The notes under the pieces: generated by a model
Databases searched by the model: none
What the model was told of the DNA's origin: nothing
Seen by the model: only the letters and a program-made list of their open reading frames with translations
Source of the DNA: Microtetraspora glauca
GTDB taxonomy: Bacteria; Actinomycetota; Actinomycetes; Streptomycetales; Streptomycetaceae
Reading direction: 5' to 3'
Length of the DNA: 10,232 bases
NCBI GenBank assembly: GCA_000721275.1
Contig: JOFO01000095.1
Span: forward strand, 1 to 10,232
Position numbers and translations under genes: made by a program
Shown: one piece after another, positions 5,372 through 10,232 of the stretch
Numbering within the stretch: the first letter of the stretch is position 1
How the letters are laid out: each line of letters opens with the position of its first letter

Positions 5372-6739
5372 TCAGACGCGCTGCCAGAGCGCCGGCACGT
5401 TCGGCGGCTCCCAGCCCGCCTGCGCCTGGTGGCCCTGGAGGCAGCGGTAGGTCGAGCCGCCGTAGGTGACCGTGGCGCCGGCCGCGTAGACCGTGCCCGC
5501 CTTCCACGTGCCGCCCGGCTCCGGCTCGCCCGGACCGGGGCCCGGGCCCGGGTCGGTGCTGGTCTTCAGCGTCAGCCCGTACGCCGACAGGATCGGGTTC
5601 AGCGGCTGGAAGTACGTGGTGCCGCCGCTGGAGCAGTTGCCGGAGCCGCCCGACGTCACGCCCTGCGCCTGGCTGCCGGAGATGTACGAGCCGCCCGAGT
5701 CGCCGGGCTCGGCGCACACGGTCGTCCGGGTCACGCCGGTGATCGTGCCCTCCGGGTAGGTGACGCTCGTGTTGTGCTGCTGGATCGTCCCGCAGTGCCA
5801 GCCCGTGGTGGACCCGGACCGGCAGACGGAAGCACCCACCGGCTGCAGCACGGAACCCGTCACCTGCACGTTCGCGCCGCCCGCGCCCTTCACGTACGGG
5901 ACCGACGTCCAGCTGCTGTTGGCCGCCACCCACGCCATGTCGCTGCCCGGGAACACCGACGCCTGGAAGGTGCCCTGCGCGACCTGGTTGTAGCCGCTGG
6001 TGGCCTGCCCGGCCCGGCCGCAGTGGCCCGCCGTCGCGAAGCCCTGCGTGGTGCCCCGGGTCACCGCGAAGCCGACCGAGCAGCGCCCGCCGCCGCCCAT
6101 GTAGTACGCGTCACCGCCCCGGATGTCGTACAGCGGGCGCGGCGCCTCGGCGGACCGCACCACCCGCACCAGCTCCCGCGCCACCCCGGTGCCGGCCGCG
6201 AGCCGCGCCGCGGCCCCGGCCCGGGTCTCCTCGACGACGAGCGTGTTCGCCCGCACGTCCACGTACCGGACCGGCGTCTCCGCGCCCGCCGCCCGGTCCA
6301 GCGACTCCTTCGCCCGCTCCAGGGCGGCGAGGTCGTGCCGGACCAGCCGGGCCGTCGCCCCGGCCTCCCGGATCGCGGCGGCGTCGGCGGCGCGGGTGGT
6401 GGCCACGGTCAGGGTGCCGGACTCGGCGCCCTCGACCCAGGCGCCGGCGAAGGTGCCGCCCAGCCGGTCACGGAGCCGGGCCGCGGTCGCGCCCGCCTCG
6501 GCCTCGTTCACGAGTCGGCGCTCGGCCTGCGCCCGGGTCAGGCCCAGGTCGCGGCCCATCGCGGCGAGCAGCTCGGGCGGCGCGTCGGCGGCGCCGAGCG
6601 CTCGGGCGGCGCTCTGCGCGGCCGGGGCGGTCCCGGGGGAGGGCTGCGCGGCGGTGGCGGACCCGGCCTGGAGGCCGGCCAGCACCATCCCGGCGGCGGC
6701 CAGCGCGGTACACGCCGCGCGGGCGTGTCGTCGGAGCAT
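5372..6739 (-). CDS. sprC: Streptogrisin C-like secreted serine protease with chitin-binding module
   Basis: The 455-residue preproprotein belongs to the S1 (alpha-lytic protease/streptogrisin) family. A signal peptide spans about 1-30 (RR, a hydrophobic core, then GSATA before AQ). The pro-region (about 31-203) carries the alpha-lytic-type pro-domain that helps folding and is removed later. The mature enzyme begins near DIRGGDAYYM (205-214). The catalytic triad is His239 in ATAGHC, Asp267 in GSDMAW and Ser348 in EPGDSGGS. Six cysteines (220/240, 306/316, 342/369) have the usual pairing. A Pro/Gly/Glu linker (about 395-410) leads to a carbohydrate-binding module of the CBM5/12 type (411-455) with W412, Y418, Y431, W443 and W452. 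Length, order and motifs match streptogrisin C (SprC) of S. griseus. It should digest extracellular protein and may be held on chitin or cell-wall polymer. GAGGAG lies about seven bases before the ATG. Confidence 0.95.
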   Translation of the reverse strand: MLRRHARAACTALAAAGMVLAGLQAGSATAAQPSPGTAPAAQSAARALGAADAPPELLAAMGRDLGLTRAQAERRLVNEAEAGATAARLRDRLGGTFAGAWVEGAESGTLTVATTRAADAAAIREAGATARLVRHDLAALERAKESLDRAAGAETPVRYVDVRANTLVVEETRAGAAARLAAGTGVARELVRVVRSAEAPRPLYDIRGGDAYYMGGGGRCSVGFAVTRGTTQGFATAGHCGRAGQATSGYNQVAQGTFQASVFPGSDMAWVAANSSWTSVPYVKGAGGANVQVTGSVLQPVGASVCRSGSTTGWHCGTIQQHNTSVTYPEGTITGVTRTTVCAEPGDSGGSYISGSQAQGVTSGGSGNCSSGGTTYFQPLNPILSAYGLTLKTSTDPGPGPGPGEPEPGGTWKAGTVYAAGATVTYGGSTYRCLQGHQAQAGWEPPNVPALWQRV

Positions 6740-6751
6740 GGGGAGTCTCCT

Positions 6752-6782
6752 CGGTTCTCGGTGGGGGATCTGCGGAGAACCG
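6752..6782. promoter_or_regulatory. Inverted repeat overlapping a possible sprC -10 element
   Basis: CGGTTCTC (6752-6759) and GAGAACCG (6775-6782) are perfect 8-bp half-sites with centres 23 bp apart, about two helical turns. On the minus strand one half overlaps TACGGT (6779-6784), a good TANNNT -10 that would start transcription near 6772, roughly 33 bases before the protease ATG. The geometry suits a dimeric repressor blocking the promoter. No -35 is clear, and a leader hairpin is the alternative. Confidence 0.45.
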
Positions 6783-6838
6783 TAGGAAGGGCCCCGGGGG
6801 AGCGGGGAGCCTCCGTCCGACCCCCTCCCCCGTGTTAT

Positions 6839-6854
6839 GGACCCGCGGGGGTCC
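6839..6854. repeat. GGACCC/GGGTCC palindrome upstream of sprC
   Basis: GGACCC-GCGG-GGGTCC is a perfect inverted repeat in the 140-base spacer between the LysR gene and the protease gene. It lies about 100 bases upstream of the protease start. On the minus strand the sequence CATAAC follows at once. It may be a second regulatory site or part of 3' structure after the LysR gene. Confidence 0.35.
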
Positions 6855-6868
6855 GGCACGCACCGGAA

Positions 6869-6888
6869 GCCCCCGTCCCTCAGGGGGC
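6869..6888 (-). terminator. Weak hairpin at the LysR stop
   Basis: GCCCCC (6869-6874) and GGGGGC (6883-6888) pair across an eight-base loop that includes the LysR stop codon (6880-6882). Six GC pairs could slow polymerase, but the structure is short and without a U-tract. Read-through into the protease gene is possible. Confidence 0.3.
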
Positions 6889-7815
6889 CGCGCCCGTCGG
6901 GGCGGCGCGGCCCGCGCTGCGCGCCAGCGCCTCCGCGTGGGCGTCGCGCGCGTGCGCGAGGACGGCGGCGGCGCGGGCGGCGGCGCGGCCCTCGGGGTGC
7001 CAGCCCAGGAGGTGGCGCCACAGGAGCGGGGCGCCGGTCAGCGGGCGGGTCACGATGCCGGGCGTGGCCGGGAAGGTGGCCCGGCACAGGCCCACGGCCC
7101 GGCCCACCTGGACCAGGTGGACGCAGGACGCGGTGTCCGTCTCGTACACCCGGGCCGGGGTGAAGCCGGCCCGCACGCACGCGGCGGCGAAGCAGTCGCC
7201 GAAGCAGCCGTCGCCCGGCACGTCCGTCCACTCCTCGGCGGCGAGTTCGGCCAGCCCCACGTGCGGCCGGGCGGCGAGCGGGTGGCCGGTCGCCAGCATC
7301 ACGTACACCGGGTCGCGGGCCACCTCCGTCCAGGCGAGCCGGCCGGCCTCCGGCGGGGAGCTCTCGCCGCAGACGCCGACGAGCGCGAAGTCGAGCCGCC
7401 CGGCGACGACCCCGCGCGCCACCTCCCGCTCCGACCAGGAGGTGTACGTGGTCACCTCGGCGTCCGGATCGGCCCGCGCGAGCCGGTCCACGAGGCCGCC
7501 GAGCAGCGGCCCGTGGGTCCCGCCGAGCCGGTGCCCGGCGGCGCCGTCCCGCGCGAACCGCACGGCCTCCTCCTGGAGTCCGCAGACGGCCGGCAGCACC
7601 ACCCGGGCCCGGTCGAGCACCAGGTCGCCCAGCGCGGTGGCCCGCACCCCGTCCCGGCCGCGCGTGAACAGCGCGCCGCCCAGGGCCCGTTCGATCCGCT
7701 TCAGCTGGGCGCTCAGGGCGGGCTGGGCCAGTCCGAGGGCGGTGGCCGCGCGGGTGAGGCTGCCGGCCTCGGCGATGGCCCGGACCGTCTTCAGATGCCG
7801 CAACTCCAAGTCCAT
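6880..7815 (-). CDS. LysR-family transcriptional regulator
   Basis: The protein has 311 residues. The N terminus, MDLELRHLKTVRAIAEAGSLTRAATALGLAQPALSAQLKRIERALG, is a classic LysR winged helix-turn-helix (1-60), followed by a linker helix (61-90) and an effector-binding domain (about 92-295). Seven cysteines are present, five of them in the distal part of the effector domain (C204, C208, C213, C231, C244). The stretch D202-G-C204...C213-x-x-A-G aligns in spacing with the redox pair C199/C208 of E. coli OxyR, which could point to thiol sensing. The rest of the domain does not otherwise look like OxyR. The gene lies 49 bases after the esterase gene in the same direction and 140 bases before the protease gene, so either may be a target. 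The ATG at 7815 has only a weak purine-rich site before it but agrees with the family N terminus. Confidence 0.9.
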   Translation of the reverse strand: MDLELRHLKTVRAIAEAGSLTRAATALGLAQPALSAQLKRIERALGGALFTRGRDGVRATALGDLVLDRARVVLPAVCGLQEEAVRFARDGAAGHRLGGTHGPLLGGLVDRLARADPDAEVTTYTSWSEREVARGVVAGRLDFALVGVCGESSPPEAGRLAWTEVARDPVYVMLATGHPLAARPHVGLAELAAEEWTDVPGDGCFGDCFAAACVRAGFTPARVYETDTASCVHLVQVGRAVGLCRATFPATPGIVTRPLTGAPLLWRHLLGWHPEGRAAARAAAVLAHARDAHAEALARSAGRAAPTGAAP

Positions 7816-7834
7816 GCGCCCAGCTTGACGCCCC

Positions 7835-7849
7835 GGACCTGACAGGTCC
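7835..7849. repeat. Palindrome between the esterase and LysR genes
   Basis: GGACCT-GAC-AGGTCC is a perfect inverted repeat, 20 bases before the LysR start and 16 bases after the esterase stop. Its location suits autoregulation by the LysR protein, though it does not show the classical T-N11-A form clearly. It could equally form a small hairpin at the esterase 3' end. Confidence 0.4.
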
Positions 7850-7864
7850 AGACCAAGGACTCGG

Positions 7865-8839
7865 CTATCGGGCGCGCAGCCGCTCCGGCAGCCAGCGCAG
7901 CTGCGCCGCCTGCTGGAACGCCTCGCCGCCCTCGTGGTCGTTGAAGTCGTACACCTCGATCGCCTTGTCCTCGTGCGCGTACGCGTTGAACGCGGCGAAC
8001 ACCGTCGACGGCGGACAGGTCAGGTCCTCCAGCGCCGTCGAGAACAGCGCCGGCGCGGACGCCCGGGCCGCGAAGTGCACCCCGTCGAAGTACGAGAGGG
8101 TCCGGCGCACCTGCTCGACCCGGCCCCGGTGCGTCTTCAGGTAGTTGCCGATCTCGCGGTACGGCATCCGGTCAGTGACCGTCGTCGCGCGCGGGAAGTC
8201 GCACAGGAACGGCACGTCCGGCGCCACCGCCGCCAGGTCCCGCACCAGACCGGAGACGGCCAGCGTGATGCCGCCGCCCTGGCTGATCCCGGTGACCGCC
8301 GTGCGGGCCGCGTCCGCCAGCGGATGCGACCGCGCCGCCTCCACCGCGCGCACCGCGTCCGTGAACAGCCGCCGGTAGTAGTACGTCTCCGGGGCCTCCA
8401 CGCCCCGCGTCATGAACCCCGGGAACGCCGGCGCGCTGCCCACCGGGTCGGCGGTGTCGCCCGGCGCCCAGCCGCTGCCCTGCCCGCGGGTGTCCATCAC
8501 GAAGTGCCCGAACCCGGCCGACGCCCACAGCAGATGACGGTGCGGCAGGCCGCGCCCGCCGCCGTACCCCAGGAACTCCACGACGAGCGGCACCGGTTCG
8601 GCGGCCCCGGCGGGCAGGACGAACCAGCCCTTCACCGGCTGCCCGCCGAACCCGGCGAAGGTGACGTCGTACGTCTCCACCGTCGTGAGCCCCGTCGCCA
8701 CCCGCGCGAACCGCGCACCCAGGTCGTGCTCCCGCGCCTCGCCGAGCGTCTTGTCCCAGAACGCGTCGAAGTCCTCGGGCTCCACCGACGCGCTGCGGTA
8801 CGCGCGGAGCCGGTCGAGGGGCAGGTCGAAGAGGGTCAT
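7865..8839 (-). CDS. Acetylxylan esterase / cephalosporin-C deacetylase family (CE7) enzyme
   Basis: The 324-residue alpha/beta hydrolase matches carbohydrate esterase family 7, which removes acetyl groups from small acetylated xylo-oligosaccharides and from cephalosporin C. Visible landmarks are MTLFDLPLDRLRAYR at the start, DFDAFWDKTL (23-32), PLVVEFLGYGGGRG (84-97), the family motif DTRGQG (116-121), the nucleophile Ser186 in GISQGGG, Asp272 in ALEDLTCPPSTVFAAFN, and His302 in NDHEGGEAF. The triad is complete and the length is normal for the family. There is no signal peptide, consistent with the usual intracellular location, so it would act on imported oligosaccharides. The ATG at 8837-8839 is preferred over an upstream GTG or other start (to 8917) because CE7 proteins begin with this MxLFDxPL motif and AGGCGG lies just upstream. 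A LysR gene follows in the same direction. Confidence 0.92.
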   Translation of the reverse strand: MTLFDLPLDRLRAYRSASVEPEDFDAFWDKTLGEAREHDLGARFARVATGLTTVETYDVTFAGFGGQPVKGWFVLPAGAAEPVPLVVEFLGYGGGRGLPHRHLLWASAGFGHFVMDTRGQGSGWAPGDTADPVGSAPAFPGFMTRGVEAPETYYYRRLFTDAVRAVEAARSHPLADAARTAVTGISQGGGITLAVSGLVRDLAAVAPDVPFLCDFPRATTVTDRMPYREIGNYLKTHRGRVEQVRRTLSYFDGVHFAARASAPALFSTALEDLTCPPSTVFAAFNAYAHEDKAIEVYDFNDHEGGEAFQQAAQLRWLPERLRAR

Positions 8840-8901
8840 GCGCACCGCCTGGTCAGATCGTCCGTCCGAAACGCCGGCCGGACACCGCCGGCCGCGCGCC
8901 C

Positions 8902-8907
8902 ACCCTA
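8902..8907 (-). promoter_or_regulatory. Possible -10 element of the esterase gene
   Basis: TAGGGT on the minus strand fits TANNNT and would give a leader of about 55 bases. No clear -35 is visible. The AT-rich inverted repeat at 8926-8939 lies close to where a -35 would be. Confidence 0.3.
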
Positions 8908-8922
8908 GCCCGCGCACTCCCG

Positions 8923-8940
8923 ATATTCATATATGTGAAC
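8923..8940. promoter_or_regulatory. AT-rich imperfect palindrome between the esterase gene and pntA
   Basis: The stretch ATATTCATATATGTGAAC is strikingly AT-rich for this DNA. TTCA (8926-8929) and TGAA (8936-8939) form perfect ends of a 14-bp imperfect palindrome. It lies in a 236-base divergent spacer, so it could serve either gene as operator or as a -10 region (TATATG on the plus strand). The form TTCA-N6-TGAA recalls operators of small winged-helix repressors, but no regulator can be named. Confidence 0.4.
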
Positions 8941-8964
8941 ACCCGTCAGGGGGATTGCGGACAG

Positions 8965-8987
8965 GGCCGTCGGGCGATCGGACGGCC
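8965..8987 (+). repeat. Hairpin-forming repeat upstream of pntA
   Basis: GGCCGTC (8965-8971) and GACGGCC (8981-8987) pair perfectly around a nine-base loop. If pntA is transcribed from the AT-rich region near 8930, this would lie in a leader of over 100 bases. There is no sign of a riboswitch-like larger fold. Confidence 0.3.
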
Positions 8988-9075
8988 GGCCATGCGAACG
9001 CGCCGCGCGAGCCTTCTTCACGGAGGGGCGCGGGAAGGCCAAGGTGGGGGCGTCAGCGGCGAACGGAGGGGTGCG

Positions 9076-10232
9076 GTGATTGTCGGAGTCCTCAGGGAGG
9101 AACGGGACGGGGAGCGGCGCGTGGCCGCGACGCCCGCCACCGTGCGCAAGCTCCGCGGGCTCGGGTACGAGGTCGTGGTCGACCCGGGCGCGGGCACCGC
9201 GGCGGGCTTCCCCGACGGCGCGTACGAGGAGGCAGGGGCGCGGACCGGCGACGCGGAGACGGCCGACGTGGTGCTCGGCGTGAACGCCCCCGGCGCCCAC
9301 CGGCTGGACCGGATGCGGCCCGGGGCCATCGTGATCGCCCTGTTCGCGCCCGCCTCCGACCCGGCCGTCGCGGAGGAGCTGGCCCGGCGGCCCCTCACCG
9401 TCCTCTCCCTCGACGCGGTGCCGCGGATCAGCCGGGCGCAGTCCATGGACGTGCTGTCCTCCATGGCCAACATCGCCGGCTACCGGGCCGTGATCGAGGC
9501 CGCCCACGAGTTCGGCCGCTTCTTCACCGGCCAGGTCACCGCTGCCGGCAAGGTGCCCCCGGCCCGCGTCCTCGTCGCGGGCGCCGGCGTCGCCGGACTC
9601 GCCGCCATCGGCACCGCCGGCGCGCTCGGCGCCGTCGTCCGCGCCACCGACCCGCGCCCCGAGGTCGCCGACCAGGTCCGCTCGCTCGGCGGCGAGTACC
9701 TGGCCATCGAGTCCCCGGAGGCGGAGGTCTCCAGGACCGGCTACGCCAAGGAGATGGGCGACGCCTACAAGGCCCGCGAGGCCGCCCTCTACGCCGCCGA
9801 GTGCCGCGAGGCCGACATCGTCGTCACCACCGCCCTGATCCCCGGCCGCCCCGCGCCCCGGCTGATCACGGCGGAGACGGTCGCGGCCATGAAACCGGGC
9901 TCGGTGATCGTCGACCTGGCCGCCGCCAACGGCGGCAACGTCGCCGGCACCGTACCGGGGGAGCGCACCGTCACCCCGAACGGCGTCGTCATCCTCGGCT
10001 ACACCGACCTCGCCGGCCGCCTCCCCGCCCAGGCGTCCCAGCTGTACGGCACCAACCTCGTCAACTTCCTGACGCTCCTCACCCCCGGCAAGGACGGCGT
10101 CCTCGTCCTCGACGCCGACGACCCCGTGCAGCGCTCGGTCACCGTCGTCCGCGACGGGGAAGCGTGCTGGCCACCGCCGCCCGTCGAGGTCTCCGCCGCC
10201 CCCGCCGCCCCTCCCGCCCCGCCCCCGCCGCC
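9076..10232 (+). CDS. pntA: NAD(P) transhydrogenase alpha subunit PntA, cut by the window edge
   Basis: The 385 visible residues form the NAD(H)-binding domain I of proton-translocating transhydrogenase, which moves hydride between NADH and NADP+ using the membrane proton gradient. The N terminus MIVGVLREERDGERRVAATP fits the family. The alanine dehydrogenase/PNT signature PRISRAQSMDVLSSMANIAGYRA spans 116-138. A nucleotide-binding GAGVAGL lies at 169-175, with an acidic TDPRPEV (191-197) after the second strand. GDAYKAREAALYAAECREADIVVTTALIPGRPAP covers 228-261, and DLAAANGGN (280-288) follows. From 366 the chain becomes Pro/Ala-rich, which suits either the linker to the membrane part of a full-length alpha subunit or the end of a split PntAa form. 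The GTG at 9076 has GGAGG six bases upstream. An in-frame ATG at 8992 would add 28 Arg/Gly-rich residues absent from the family. Confidence 0.93.
   Translation, partial: MIVGVLREERDGERRVAATPATVRKLRGLGYEVVVDPGAGTAAGFPDGAYEEAGARTGDAETADVVLGVNAPGAHRLDRMRPGAIVIALFAPASDPAVAEELARRPLTVLSLDAVPRISRAQSMDVLSSMANIAGYRAVIEAAHEFGRFFTGQVTAAGKVPPARVLVAGAGVAGLAAIGTAGALGAVVRATDPRPEVADQVRSLGGEYLAIESPEAEVSRTGYAKEMGDAYKAREAALYAAECREADIVVTTALIPGRPAPRLITAETVAAMKPGSVIVDLAAANGGNVAGTVPGERTVTPNGVVILGYTDLAGRLPAQASQLYGTNLVNFLTLLTPGKDGVLVLDADDPVQRSVTVVRDGEACWPPPPVEVSAAPAAPPAPPPP

Noticed and set aside
5898..5911. Another GGGAC-N4-GTCC match (GGGACCGACGTCCA)
   Set aside because: It lies inside the sprC coding region in the conserved protease part, has one mismatched end base and is alone. 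A chance match imposed by codons is more likely than a DosR box.
6740..7231. N-terminal extension of the protease frame upstream of 6739
   Set aside because: The added residues are the shadow of the LysR gene, while the signal peptide and ribosome binding site place the start at 6739.
9080..9088. TTGTCGGAG resembling the first half of the PafBC-type promoter
   Set aside because: It is in the first codons of pntA, the last bases do not match the GTG of the motif, and no TANNNT follows at the required distance.
10140..10232. Pro/Ala-rich CCG/CCC repeats at the right edge as a repeat element or phase-variable tract
   Set aside because: They are in frame within pntA and read as the flexible linker known at the end of domain I. 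The repeat units are irregular.

Overview
The window is about three quarters G+C, with G or C at nearly every third codon position, many GTG starts, and long GC-rich hairpins lacking U-tracts at gene ends. Together with a streptogrisin C-type protease, an OpcA protein and a WGR/beta-propeller protein, this points to a Streptomyces or close relative. No RNA gene, mobile element, CRISPR array or integration scar was found. Gene density is high and no gene-free stretch exceeds 300 bases.

Left part (1-2291). The 5' end of an unrecognised gene leaves the window on the minus strand (start at 155). A 176-base divergent spacer separates it from a WGR-domain plus beta-propeller gene (332-1774), which overlaps a 166-residue uncharacterised gene (1771-2271). 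The spacer is the most informative non-coding DNA here. It carries two GGGAC-N4-GTCC palindromes 22 bp apart, resembling DosR/DevR dormancy boxes. It also carries an exact TTGTCAGTG-N8-TAACGT promoter of the RecA-independent, PafBC-type DNA-damage class, placed so that the WGR mRNA would be leaderless. My reading is that the WGR gene and its partner form a DNA-damage-inducible pair.

Middle part (2310-5251). Three small membrane proteins follow: a duplicated DUF350 protein and an HdeD/DUF308 protein on the minus strand, and a DoxX-family protein on the plus strand. Families of this type are often stress- or envelope-linked. Next comes an opcA gene (G6PDH assembly factor), which has neither zwf nor pgl beside it. 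A perfect 19-bp hairpin at 5316-5358 closes the convergent opcA/protease pair.

Right part (5372-10232). Three minus-strand genes run in transcription order: a cytoplasmic CE7 acetylxylan esterase/cephalosporin-C deacetylase-type enzyme, a LysR regulator with an OxyR-like cysteine spacing, and a secreted streptogrisin C-like pro-protease with a C-terminal chitin-binding module. They suggest use of polymeric carbohydrate and protein, but co-regulation is not shown. The last gene, pntA (transhydrogenase alpha subunit, plus strand from 9076), runs off the right edge. Its supply of NADPH, and OpcA's support of NADPH-producing G6PDH, are the only visible metabolic link between these blocks.
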